NCBI RefSeq assembly: GCF_030323865.1 | Contig: NZ_CP066362.1 | Coordinates: 3,720,001-3,784,000 of the forward strand | DNA length: 64,000 nt | DNA from: Pseudarthrobacter defluvii | GTDB taxonomy: Bacteria > Actinomycetota > Actinomycetes > Actinomycetales > Micrococcaceae | Direction: 5' to 3' | Shown: piece by piece, positions 51,385 through 61,046 of the stretch | How positions within the stretch are numbered: the first letter of the stretch is position 1 | How the letters are laid out: every line of letters starts with the position of its first letter | Made by a program: the position numbers and the translations under genes | The notes under the pieces: model-generated | What the model saw: only the letters and a program-made list of their open reading frames with translations | What the model was told of the DNA's origin: nothing | Databases searched by the model: none

Positions 51385-52059
51385 CTAGTGAATGAGCCCC
51401 GAAACCAGGTTGATGGTGGTGGCCAGGACGATGGCGCCCAGGAGGTAGGACAGCAGCGCCTGCCGCAGGACCGTGGAGCGGATGGCATTGGTTTTCAGGT
51501 TGGTGTCCGAGACCTGGAAGGTCATGCCGACAGTGAAGGCCAGGTACGCAAAGTCCGAGTAGCGGGGCTGGGATTCCTCGTTGAAATCGACGCCGGTGCC
51601 GTCCCGGTAGTAGATGGCGGCATACCGGAGGGTGAACAGCGTGTGCACCAGGAACCATGACAGGGCGATGCTGCCCAGTGCCATGCCGACCGTGGCGTCC
51701 TTTGCTCCGCCCTGCTCATTGGAGGCGTCAAGCAGGATCAAGGCCACCCCCGCAAAACTGGCCACCGTGGCAGTGAGCACCAGGGCGTCCGAAAAGACGC
51801 GGCCCGGATCCTCCCGCCGGGCATGGGCGGCGGTGGCCGCGGGCCCGAGCCGCCCGATGACGCTCCACACCCAGACCAGGTAGGTGGCCGAGGCCGCTGC
51901 CCACCCGAGCGCTGGCGCGTAGGCCCAGGCCCCCGAAGGGCCGACCAACAGCGCCGCAGCGAGGCCAATGACCAGCATGACCAGCACCCGAAGCCGCGAA
52001 TGGTGCGCCCGGGAGTTGAAGTTCCGGTGATGGTCGCCGGTAACCGTCGTGGACTTCAT
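51385..52059 (-). CDS. DUF1345 membrane protein
   Basis: This is a 224-residue protein starting at ATG 52059; an ATG 45 nt upstream adds no family sequence. Five to six helices are visible. Conserved segments are SWFLVHTLFTLRYAAIYY and PRYSDFAYLAFTVGMTFQVSDTNL, then LRQALLSYLLGAIVLATTINLVSGL, all typical of DUF1345. The function is unknown. It shares strand with the DUF1003 gene 61 bp away. Confidence 0.9.
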   Translation of the reverse strand: MKSTTVTGDHHRNFNSRAHHSRLRVLVMLVIGLAAALLVGPSGAWAYAPALGWAAASATYLVWVWSVIGRLGPAATAAHARREDPGRVFSDALVLTATVASFAGVALILLDASNEQGGAKDATVGMALGSIALSWFLVHTLFTLRYAAIYYRDGTGVDFNEESQPRYSDFAYLAFTVGMTFQVSDTNLKTNAIRSTVLRQALLSYLLGAIVLATTINLVSGLIH

Positions 52060-52222
52060 TGCCCGATCATGGCACGGCAGGCTGAAGCGTGGCTGGAAGA
52101 GCACGACTTCTTATTTTCGCCAACCGTTGAAAAACGTTTCGCCGGGCGTTAACCTGAAAGCACTGTGTCGCAGGGCACGCCAACGGGGAACGTCGAGTGG
52201 CCATCCGTCGCGAGGAAGATCC

Positions 52223-53194
52223 ATGCCAGCAACCGCAAAAACCGGCGCAACCGCCAGTCCCCCACGCCAGGATCTGACATCCAGCGTGGCCACGTCATTC
52301 GATCACTGGAAGCACATGGTGGCCGAGTCCTTTGTGCCGCTCAACGCCCGGACGGCCGACGTCGACGGCTTCCGGGGCCGGATGCGCTCCCGCGTGCTGG
52401 ACCGGATGTCCGTCGTGGAGGTGACCGCCACCTCGCATGAGGTGCACCGCACGCCGGCGCTGATCGCCCAGGCCCACGAGCGCTATTTCAAGCTGAACCT
52501 GCAACTGGAGGGCACCGGCCTGCTGATCCAGGACAACCGCGAAGCGGTCCTGCAACCCGGCGACTTGGCCATTTATGACACCAACAGGCCATACACCCTC
52601 GCATTCGAGGAACAGACCCGGATCATGGTGCTGATGTTCCCCTGCGACGCACTGTCCCTGCCCACCGACTATGTGGGACAGCTCGCAGCGGTCCGCATGG
52701 GCAGCGGGGGCCTCAGCGGAATAGTTGGCCAGTTCATCCGGGAGCTGTCAGCCAACCTGGACGTCCTGAACGGGCCCAGCGGAGCCCGGCTTGCCACCAA
52801 CGCCCTGGATCTGGTGTCCACCATGCTGCACGCGGAAATGGACATCATCCCGGACCGGATGAAGCCGCAGGCGCTGCTGGCCGTCTCGGTCCGGGAGTAC
52901 ATCGAAGCGAACCTCTCCGACCCCCTGCTCTCCCCCGCGAGCATTGCCGCGGCGCATTTCATCTCCACCCGGCACCTGCACAACGTCTTCCATGAGTCCG
53001 GAACCACGGTGGCCGGCTGGATCCGGACACAGCGGCTCGAAGGGGCCCGGCGCGAACTCCGGGACCCGCTGCACGCGGGCAAACCGGTAGGGGCGGTAGC
53101 AGCGCGCTGGGGGTTCCTGGATGCCGCCCATTTCAGCCGCACCTTCCGGGACGCGTTTGGTGTTTCGCCCAGCCAGTGGCGGCGGGACGGCTGA
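52223..53194 (+). CDS. AraC-family transcriptional regulator
   Basis: This is a 323-residue regulator starting at ATG 52223 with GAGGAAG before it. The N-terminal part (residues 20-200) is an AraC-binding-like domain with the YFKLNLQLEGTGLLIQDNREAVLQPGDLAIYDTNRPY pattern. The C-terminal pair of helix-turn-helix motifs lies at about 220-320 (SPASIAAAHFISTRHLHNVFHESG ... AARWGFLDAAHFSRTFRDAFGVSPSQWR). The target genes and inducer are not indicated; the closest gene, gdhA, is convergent. Confidence 0.9.
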   Translation: MPATAKTGATASPPRQDLTSSVATSFDHWKHMVAESFVPLNARTADVDGFRGRMRSRVLDRMSVVEVTATSHEVHRTPALIAQAHERYFKLNLQLEGTGLLIQDNREAVLQPGDLAIYDTNRPYTLAFEEQTRIMVLMFPCDALSLPTDYVGQLAAVRMGSGGLSGIVGQFIRELSANLDVLNGPSGARLATNALDLVSTMLHAEMDIIPDRMKPQALLAVSVREYIEANLSDPLLSPASIAAAHFISTRHLHNVFHESGTTVAGWIRTQRLEGARRELRDPLHAGKPVGAVAARWGFLDAAHFSRTFRDAFGVSPSQWRRDG

Positions 53195-53204
53195 AGCAAC
53201 CCGC

Positions 53205-54551
<1,347 letters not shown>

Positions 54552-54742
54552 CTAACTTTGCCGACATGAAAGACGGCACAGGAAAGCACCGTCGCTTCGA
54601 AGGTTCACGTTTCAACCTATCCGATTACGACCGGGCACCAGTAGGCCGATCCCCCCAGCTCCACTAACCTCCGTAATGTGACAGCAAAATTCCATTATTC
54701 GATAACCGCCAAGCCTCGCCCTAGCACCGGAAGGAGGCACTG

Positions 54743-55396
54743 ATGCCCTACATTTGCCTTCTCCTCTCCGGCGCCGCGCTGCTGGTCAACGGGCTGGCGG
54801 CGCTCGGGCAGCTCCCCCGCCGCGACGGAGCCGCGTTCAGCCTGGTGCTCGGCGGTACCCAACTGGTGCTCGGCGTCGTGCATCTTTCCGGCGCCGGCAC
54901 CGGCACCGAAGCCCTCATGACGGCGGCCGGCATGTTCCTGTTCGGACTGACCTACGTCTATGCCGGGTTGGACGTCCTGCTGGGGCTGGGTTCGAAGGGA
55001 CTGGGCTGGTTCTGCGGCATGGTGGCTTTCGTGGGGCTGCTGCTGGCGGGAACCTGGCTGGGCACCGACCCGCTGCTCGCCGTGCTCTGGGTGTGCTGGT
55101 CGGTGCTGTGGGGTCTGCTGTTCGCCTCCTCAGCCCTGGGCGCGGTACGGCTGGAACCGTTCGCTGGCTGGGCGCTGGTCCTGGCAAGCCAGGTGACGGC
55201 CACGGTTCCGGCATTCCTGGGCCTGGCCGGGGCCTGGCCGCGGAGTTCCTGGGCTGCAGGGGTGGCCGCCTTGCTCGTGGCCGCGGTCTTCCTGGCAGCA
55301 CGCGCATTGGCCCGGCGCGGACGTGGTGGTCCGCGCCGGGCCGGTGCAGGCGCTTCGGAACAGGCGGTGGGGCAGGAACGCCTTACGGCCGGCTGA
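54743..55396 (+). CDS. AmiS/UreI-family urea or amide channel
   Basis: This is a 217-residue six-helix membrane protein. It opens MPYICLLLSGAALLVNGLAALGQL and carries the paired repeats LVLGGTQLVLGVVHL and GLTYVYAGLDVLLGLGSKGLGWFCG, typical of the UreI/AmiS fold. Such channels move urea or short amides. GGAAGGAGG precedes the ATG. No urease or amidase gene is nearby. The 3' end overlaps the convergent permease gene by 14 nt. Confidence 0.85.
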   Translation: MPYICLLLSGAALLVNGLAALGQLPRRDGAAFSLVLGGTQLVLGVVHLSGAGTGTEALMTAAGMFLFGLTYVYAGLDVLLGLGSKGLGWFCGMVAFVGLLLAGTWLGTDPLLAVLWVCWSVLWGLLFASSALGAVRLEPFAGWALVLASQVTATVPAFLGLAGAWPRSSWAAGVAALLVAAVFLAARALARRGRGGPRRAGAGASEQAVGQERLTAG

Positions 55397-56864
55397 GCAC
55401 CGGACGGGCGGCGGTGGCGTGGCTCCGCCGCTCGATCACGGATTCCACCAGCACCCCGGCCAGGAAGACCACCGGTACGACGGCCAGCAGGGCGGTGGCG
55501 GTTTCAGCGCTGCCACCGATCAGGGCGGTGAAGTTGCTGACCACCAGGAACAGGACCCACCCGAGCAGCACCGTTGCCAGCACCGGGGCGATCCTGGTTT
55601 GCCAGAGCTGGGCGCCGGCACGTTCGCGGCGGAAGAAGCTGACCACGGCGACCGAGCACAGCATGTAGAGGACCAGCAGCGCAGCCACGGCCAGGCCGCT
55701 GAACCAGGAGAAGAGGGTCAGGACCGGGTCCAGGGCAAGGATGGCGAACGGAAGCACCAGCACGACGGCGGCAGCGGACTGGATCCAGGCAGCGACGGCG
55801 GGTGCGCGGTGCCGGTTGGTCCGGGCCAGGACGGCGGGCATGGAGCCCTGCAGGGCCAGGGAGTGCAGGTAGCGGTTGATGCCGTTGTGGAACGCGATGA
55901 TGCCCGCCAGCAGCGACGTGACCAGCAGGATGCCCGCCACGACGCCCGCCCACGGGCCGAACAGCTCCACCAGGGGGCCGATCACGAACGAGGTGGCGTC
56001 CCCTGATTCGAGGGCGGCACCTGCAGCACCCATCACCTGGGACGGGCCGTAGTAGCTAACCAGCATCCACGAAATGAAGGCGAAGAAGATTGAGATGACG
56101 CCGACGGACAGGTAGGTTGCCCGGGCCACTGTGCGGTGCGGATCCTTGGCTTCCGCCGAGTAGATGGCGGTGGACTCGAAGCCGAACATGGACGCCACGG
56201 CGAACATGATGGCCACGCCGGGCGCACCGGCGCCGATCGCTTCGGGCGAGAAGGACGCGGCCACGCTGATGCCTTCGGGGCCGCCGCCACTGAACAGGAC
56301 GGTGAAGCCGAACAGCAGCAGGATTGCCACCTCGAGCCCCACCAGCAGGGCCAGGACGCGGGCGCCGAGTTCAATGTTCAGGGAACCGAGCACCTGGACC
56401 CCGGCCATGGTGGCCAGGGCCAGCAGCCACCACGGAACCTGAAGTCCAATGGAGGCCAGCAGTCCCGAAAAGGCGGAACCGTAAAGCCCGTACATGGCGG
56501 CTTGGACGGTGTTGTAGGCAAGGAGGGCCAGCCAGGCGGCGCCGGCACCCGTCTTCCTGCCGAACGCAGCAGTGACGTAGGCGTAGAACGCGCCGTTGGC
56601 CTGGATCTTGCGGCTCATGGCCACGAAGCCCACTGCGAAGATCACGATGACGATGCCCACGATCAGGTAGGCGCCGGGTGCGCCGGCACCGTTGCCAAGC
56701 GCGGCGGCAAGCGGCGAGGCACCCACGATCCCCGTCAGGGGCGCCTGTGCCGACAGGACGAAGAAGAGGATACCCAGGACGCCGATGCTGCCGGCGCGGA
56801 GGGCAGTTGAGCGCTCCTTGACCGGAGCGTCAGTGGTCCGGGGCTCGGAATTCGAAATACTCAT
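55383..56864 (-). CDS. APC-family amino acid permease
   Basis: This is a 493-residue transporter with 12 helices, starting at ATG 56864 after AAGGATCAA. Residues 1-25 are cytosolic. The unwound helix 1 motif is VLSAQAPLTGIVGASP, helix 6 carries FGFESTAIYSAEAKDPHRTVARA, and a long series of hydrophobic segments follows. The APC signature places it among amino acid or amine importers. Its neighbours do not identify the substrate. Confidence 0.88.
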   Translation of the reverse strand: MSISNSEPRTTDAPVKERSTALRAGSIGVLGILFFVLSAQAPLTGIVGASPLAAALGNGAGAPGAYLIVGIVIVIFAVGFVAMSRKIQANGAFYAYVTAAFGRKTGAGAAWLALLAYNTVQAAMYGLYGSAFSGLLASIGLQVPWWLLALATMAGVQVLGSLNIELGARVLALLVGLEVAILLLFGFTVLFSGGGPEGISVAASFSPEAIGAGAPGVAIMFAVASMFGFESTAIYSAEAKDPHRTVARATYLSVGVISIFFAFISWMLVSYYGPSQVMGAAGAALESGDATSFVIGPLVELFGPWAGVVAGILLVTSLLAGIIAFHNGINRYLHSLALQGSMPAVLARTNRHRAPAVAAWIQSAAAVVLVLPFAILALDPVLTLFSWFSGLAVAALLVLYMLCSVAVVSFFRRERAGAQLWQTRIAPVLATVLLGWVLFLVVSNFTALIGGSAETATALLAVVPVVFLAGVLVESVIERRSHATAARPVLSRP

Positions 56865-57019
56865 TTGATCCTTCTTAACGGTCATGAGTTGGGGAAAATT
56901 GCTATGGAATCCAGACTGGCAGCGCGGCGCGGCAGCCCGTTGTCCGCCAGCGCCCAGTTGTTGTATGTCAGCGCAGTGCCTGCTCCCGGCGGAAGCGGTA
57001 AGGCATTGCTGCACACGAA

Positions 57020-57064
57020 AAAGACCCCTGCCGTAAGCTGGGTGGCTTCGCGGCAGGGGTCTTT
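57020..57064 (-). terminator. rho-independent terminator of the ABC ATPase gene
   Basis: A perfect 14-bp stem (AAAGACCCCTGCCG 57020-57033, CGGCAGGGGTCTTT 57051-57064) lies 22 nt beyond the stop of the minus-strand ATPase gene. Read on that strand it is followed by further Ts, making TTTTT. This is the clearest intrinsic terminator in the window. Confidence 0.85.
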
Positions 57065-57085
57065 CGGTTTACGAGTCGGTGGTTC

Positions 57086-57937
57086 TCAGGGAACAGCGAC
57101 TTCTTCCGCATGCCGCCGGTGGCTTCCGTGCCTGCTGCTGCGGCCCGTGCGGGCGGTCCAGCGCTCGTGCCGGTACTCGACGTCGATGGGGTGCCCGAAG
57201 GCGGCAGTGATGTTTTCGCTCGTGATGACCTCGGCAGCGCGCCCGGCGGCCACGGCCTGCCCGGCTGTGATCAGCAGCGCGTGGCTGGTGGTGGCAGGCA
57301 GTTCCTCGAGATGGTGGGTGACCAGGACGGACGCCATGCGCGGGTGGGTGTAAGCGAGGTCGTCGATGGTCTCCAGCAGTTGCTCCCGGGCAGCGATATC
57401 CAGACCGGTGCAGGGTTCATCGAGCAGCAGCAACTCCGGGGAGGAGATGAGCGCCCGGGCGATCAGCGCACGCCCACGCTCGCCCTGGGAGAGGGTGGGC
57501 CAGCGCAGTCCGGCTTTGGGTGCCAGGCCGAACTGTTCCACCAGGGCGTCAGCCTTGGCCAGCTCGGCATGGGTGGGCTCCCATCGCGGCGACAGTTCGT
57601 TACTGCCGGTCAGCCCGGTCAGTACAACCTGGCGGATGGTGAGAGGTGCAAGGATCTGGTGGCGCGGGTTTACATGGCCGATGGACCGGCGAAGCGCCTT
57701 CATTTCCACCCGGCCCAGGCGTTCGCCCAGGACAGAGACCGTGCCGGAGCTGGGGTGGTTGACAGCCCCGCACAGCGCCATGAGGGTGCTCTTCCCGGCT
57801 CCGTTCGCACCCAGCAATGCCCAGTGTTCTCGGGCTTTGACCGAGAGCGAGATCCCGCTGATGATTTCCCTGCCATCCCGGCGGAACGAAACGTCGTCCA
57901 GTTCCAGTACCTGGTCGCCCATCGGCCGGTCATTCAT
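57086..57937 (-). CDS. ABC transporter ATP-binding protein (YlmA/ModF-like)
   Basis: This is a 283-residue ATPase. Walker A is GANGAGKST (about residues 43-51), the Q-loop region is GHVNPRHQ, the signature is LSQGERGR, Walker B is LLLLDEPCTG and the switch histidine is in VLVTHH. The extended C-terminal part is basic and His/Arg-rich (TARTGRSSRHGSHRRH). No permease accompanies it, so it may be a soluble type or pair with one elsewhere. It is separated from purU by a strong hairpin. Confidence 0.88.
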   Translation of the reverse strand: MNDRPMGDQVLELDDVSFRRDGREIISGISLSVKAREHWALLGANGAGKSTLMALCGAVNHPSSGTVSVLGERLGRVEMKALRRSIGHVNPRHQILAPLTIRQVVLTGLTGSNELSPRWEPTHAELAKADALVEQFGLAPKAGLRWPTLSQGERGRALIARALISSPELLLLDEPCTGLDIAAREQLLETIDDLAYTHPRMASVLVTHHLEELPATTSHALLITAGQAVAAGRAAEVITSENITAAFGHPIDVEYRHERWTARTGRSSRHGSHRRHAEEVAVP

Positions 57938-58023
57938 CCTGGGATCTCCTCAAAGGGGTTGGTGTTTCCCCAACTCTCCCGCCCCGTCCCGCGGCAATGC
58001 AAAATGGGCCGGTAATACAGCAA

Positions 58024-58057
58024 CGCGGCCGGCTGTCCCTTGGGACAGCCGGCCGCG
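58024..58057. terminator. 16-bp hairpin between purU and the ABC ATPase gene
   Basis: CGCGGCCGGCTGTCCC (58024-58039) and GGGACAGCCGGCCGCG (58042-58057) pair perfectly with a 2-nt loop. It lies 24 nt beyond the end of purU, which closes the sarcosine operon, and upstream of the ATPase gene. There is no U-run on the minus strand. Confidence 0.6.
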
Positions 58058-58080
58058 CTTTCGTGTGGAGGCTTGTTCCG

Positions 58081-58977
58081 CTACCGCAGCACCACGGTGC
58101 GGTTGCCCTGCAGGATGACCCGGCCTTCGCAGTGCCACTTCACGGCGTTGGACAGGGCCTTGCATTCGGTGTCGCGGCCGGCGGCCACCAGGTCCTCCGG
58201 CCCGTAGGTGTGGTCCACGTCCACCACCTGCTGGGAGATGATGGGTCCCTCATCCAGCTCGGCGTTGACGTAGTGAGCGGTCGCACCGACCGTCTTGACG
58301 CCGCGGGCGTAGGCCTGGTGGTACGGCTTGGCACCCTTGAAGCTGGGCAGGAACGAGTGGTGGATGTTGATGGCCCGCCCGTCCAGCTTCCGGGTCAGGT
58401 CATCGCTGAGCACCTGCATGTAACGGGCCAGCACCACCAGTTCCACGTCCAGTCCGTCCACCAGCGCCATCAGTGCCGCTTCCGCGGCGGGCTTGGTGTC
58501 GGCCGTAACCGGGATGTGGTGGAACGGGATGCCGTGCCACTCCACCAGGGCCTCGTGGTCCCGGTGGTTGGACACCACCGCAACGATCTCCACGGGCAGT
58601 TCGCCGATCCGGGACCGGAACAGCAGGTCGTTGAGGCAGTGCCCGAACTTGGACACCATGATCAGGACCTTACGCTTGGAGCCCTGGCGTTCCAGCTGCC
58701 AGCGCATGCCGAACTTTTCCGCCACCGGGGCGAACGAGGTCCGCAGCTCCTCCAGCGTGGAATCGTCGCCTTCGGAGACGAAGTGCACGCGCATGAAGAA
58801 GTGGCCTTCGGAGCGCTCACCGAACTGCTTGTTGTCGATGATGTCGCAGCCGTGTTCCAGCAGGAACCCGGACACTGCGTGCACAATGCCGGGGCCTTCC
58901 GGGCAGTCCAGGGTCAGGACGTGTTCCACGGTGGCGGGCGCCTTTGATGCGGGGAGATGGGTTTCAGTAACAGTCAT
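58081..58977 (-). CDS. purU: formyltetrahydrofolate deformylase
   Basis: This 298-residue enzyme hydrolyses 10-formyl-THF to THF and formate. An N-terminal ACT domain (HVLTLDCPEGPGIVHAVSGFL) precedes the formyltransferase-like domain. It holds the catalytic Asn/His/Asp set in FHHIPVT, INIHHSFLPSF and GATAHYVNAELDEGPII. It follows sdaA by 3 nt. In sarcosine operons it restores free THF after demethylation, which fits its place here. Confidence 0.96.
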   Translation of the reverse strand: MTVTETHLPASKAPATVEHVLTLDCPEGPGIVHAVSGFLLEHGCDIIDNKQFGERSEGHFFMRVHFVSEGDDSTLEELRTSFAPVAEKFGMRWQLERQGSKRKVLIMVSKFGHCLNDLLFRSRIGELPVEIVAVVSNHRDHEALVEWHGIPFHHIPVTADTKPAAEAALMALVDGLDVELVVLARYMQVLSDDLTRKLDGRAINIHHSFLPSFKGAKPYHQAYARGVKTVGATAHYVNAELDEGPIISQQVVDVDHTYGPEDLVAAGRDTECKALSNAVKWHCEGRVILQGNRTVVLR

Positions 58978-58980
58978 GGC

Positions 58981-60396
58981 TCAGCACTCGATCACATTCA
59001 CGGCGAGGCCTCCTCGGGAGGTTTCCTTGTACTTGGTTTTCATGTCGGCTCCGGTGTCGCGCATGGTCTTGATCGCCTTGTCCAGCGAGACCTTGTGACT
59101 GCCGTCTCCGTGCAGGGCCAGCCGGGCCGCGTTGATCGCTTTCACGCTGGCGATCGCATTCCGCTCGATGCACGGGATCTGCACCAGGCCGCCCACGGGA
59201 TCGCAGGTAAGGCCCAGGTTGTGCTCGATCCCCACCTCGGCGGCGTTCTCCACCTGTGCCGGCGTTCCGCCGAGCACTTCGCAGAGACCGGCCGCAGCCA
59301 TCGAGCAGGCGGAGCCCACCTCGCCCTGGCAGCCCACTTCGGCGCCCGAGATGGAGGCGTTCAGTTTGAACAGGATTCCGACGGCGGCCGCCGCCAGCAG
59401 GAAGCGGACCACACCGTCGTCGTTAGCCCCTGGAACAAACTTCACGTAGTAGTGCAGGACGGCCGGGACGATGCCAGCGGCTCCGTTGGTGGGGGCGGTG
59501 ACGATCCGGCCGCCGGCGGCGTTCTCCTCATTCACGGCCAGGGCGAAGAGGTTTACCCATTCCATGGCGAGCAGCGGATCCGCCGGTGCCTGGACGGGCG
59601 ACGGCGACGCTGCCGCGGCTTCGGCGGTGGCGGCCGAAGCCGTCAGGGTGCGGAACAGGGCCGGCGCCCGCCGGGTGACGTTCAGTCCTCCCGGCAGGAT
59701 GCCTTCGGCGTTGCAGCCGTTCTCCACGCATTCGCGCATGACGGCCCACAGCCCCAGCAGTTGTTCGCGGAGTTCCGCTTCGCTGCGCCAGGTCAGTTCG
59801 TTGGCCAGCATGACCTCGGAGATGGATATACCTTCACGGCTGCAGATCTGCAGGAGTTCATCCGCCGTGGAGAACGGGTACGGCAGCACGGTGTCGTCAG
59901 GCACCACCTTGTCCGCACCCTCGGCGTCGCCGTCCACCACGAAGCCGCCGCCGATCGAGTAGAAGCTCCGCTCGCTCAGGACTGCTCCGGTGTGGTCCAG
60001 GGCCCGGAAGGTCATGCCGTTGGGGTGGGCGGGAAGAGACTTGCGGCGGTGGAGCACCACGTCCTCTTCCCAGTTGAAGTCCACCCGGTGGCTGCCTGCA
60101 ACGTGCAGTTCAGCGTTCAGGGCCGCGGCCGCCACCTGGTCGTCGGCAGTGAAAGTGTCCACGGTCTCCGGTTCCAGGCCCTGCAGTCCCAGGACCACGG
60201 CCTTGTCCGAGCCGTGGCCGCGCCCCGTGGCGCCCAGGGAACCGAAAAGTTCCGACTGGACGCGCACGGTGGAGGCCAGCTGCCCGTCGCCCTTCAGCCC
60301 GTCCGCGAACAGCTTGGCCGCCCGCATCGGGCCCACCGTGTGTGACGACGAGGGCCCGATGCCGACGGAAAAGAGGTCAAGGACGCTGAGCGCCAT
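58981..60396 (-). CDS. sdaA: L-serine ammonia-lyase (iron-sulfur)
   Basis: This 471-residue single-chain enzyme converts L-serine to pyruvate and ammonia. ATG 60396 gives [20 protein letters not shown], the conserved beta-domain opening; it shares one base with the soxG stop (TGATG). The 4Fe-4S cysteines are in the [11 protein letters not shown] segment and [19 protein letters not shown]. It links serine, made from glycine and one-carbon units by GlyA, to pyruvate. Both the alpha and beta domains are present. Confidence 0.95.
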   Translation of the reverse strand: MALSVLDLFSVGIGPSSSHTVGPMRAAKLFADGLKGDGQLASTVRVQSELFGSLGATGRGHGSDKAVVLGLQGLEPETVDTFTADDQVAAAALNAELHVAGSHRVDFNWEEDVVLHRRKSLPAHPNGMTFRALDHTGAVLSERSFYSIGGGFVVDGDAEGADKVVPDDTVLPYPFSTADELLQICSREGISISEVMLANELTWRSEAELREQLLGLWAVMRECVENGCNAEGILPGGLNVTRRAPALFRTLTASAATAEAAAASPSPVQAPADPLLAMEWVNLFALAVNEENAAGGRIVTAPTNGAAGIVPAVLHYYVKFVPGANDDGVVRFLLAAAAVGILFKLNASISGAEVGCQGEVGSACSMAAAGLCEVLGGTPAQVENAAEVGIEHNLGLTCDPVGGLVQIPCIERNAIASVKAINAARLALHGDGSHKVSLDKAIKTMRDTGADMKTKYKETSRGGLAVNVIEC

Positions 60397-61046
60397 CAGG
60401 GGACCTCTGGCGAGGCGTACTCCCGCATGGCGTCCAGCAGCCACCGGCCCAGGAACTCGGCGAAGGAAGCGCGCGGGAAGATCCGGAAGGACTCCTCACC
60501 GGTCTTCCACAGGATGGCGGGGATGTTCGCGATTTCGGTGGAGAAGGCGGTGCCGGCTTTGAAGACCCGCGGGTGCAGGTCCAGCGAGTTGCCCTTTTCC
60601 AGGACGGCGCGGGCCCGGGGGCCCGTCAGTTCGAACGTGGTCCGGTTGGCGGACAGGTCCACCACCTGGCCCGCGTCGCTGCCCAGCGCTTCCCGGAGGG
60701 CGGGGATCAGGTCCCCGCCGAGGGATTCGTGCGCCTCGGTGGGTGCCACCACCAGGAATTCGGAGGGGCCAAGCCACAGCACGGACACGTCGCCGTTGCC
60801 GGCCACCGCGCCGGAGCCGGAGGGGAGGCCGCCGGTGACGCCGGCCAGGCGCTCCGCCGCGGCGGATCCGGCCGGTGCGCGGAGGCCCACCATGGTCAGG
60901 AAGGGCACCTCGGAGATTTCAACGGTGCCGGCCAGGGAGCCTGCTGCGAACTCGTCCGCCAGCTGGCGGGCCGGGCTGACGCGGGCGGCGAGGTTCTTCT
61001 CGGCATTGGTCTTTGCGGAGGTCGGGGATGCTGCTGTCTCAGCCAT
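60396..61046 (-). CDS. soxG: sarcosine oxidase subunit gamma
   Basis: This is a 216-residue subunit of the heterotetrameric sarcosine oxidase. ATG 61046 ([12 protein letters not shown]) overlaps the soxA stop by 8 nt. The fold is GcvT-like with [40 protein letters not shown] and [27 protein letters not shown], typical of SoxG. It has no catalytic site of its own and helps assemble the complex. Confidence 0.93.
   Translation of the reverse strand: MAETAASPTSAKTNAEKNLAARVSPARQLADEFAAGSLAGTVEISEVPFLTMVGLRAPAGSAAAERLAGVTGGLPSGSGAVAGNGDVSVLWLGPSEFLVVAPTEAHESLGGDLIPALREALGSDAGQVVDLSANRTTFELTGPRARAVLEKGNSLDLHPRVFKAGTAFSTEIANIPAILWKTGEESFRIFPRASFAEFLGRWLLDAMREYASPEVP

Noticed and set aside
54602..54620. 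TGAACC-like -35 on the minus strand upstream of gdhA
   Set aside because: There is no CGT -10 at 16-17 nt spacing, so it does not match the ECF promoter found at 21.4 kb.
58957..60345. 462-codon plus-strand frame opposite sdaA
   Set aside because: sdaA is unmistakable on the minus strand. The antisense translation is His/Gln/Arg-rich shadow sequence.
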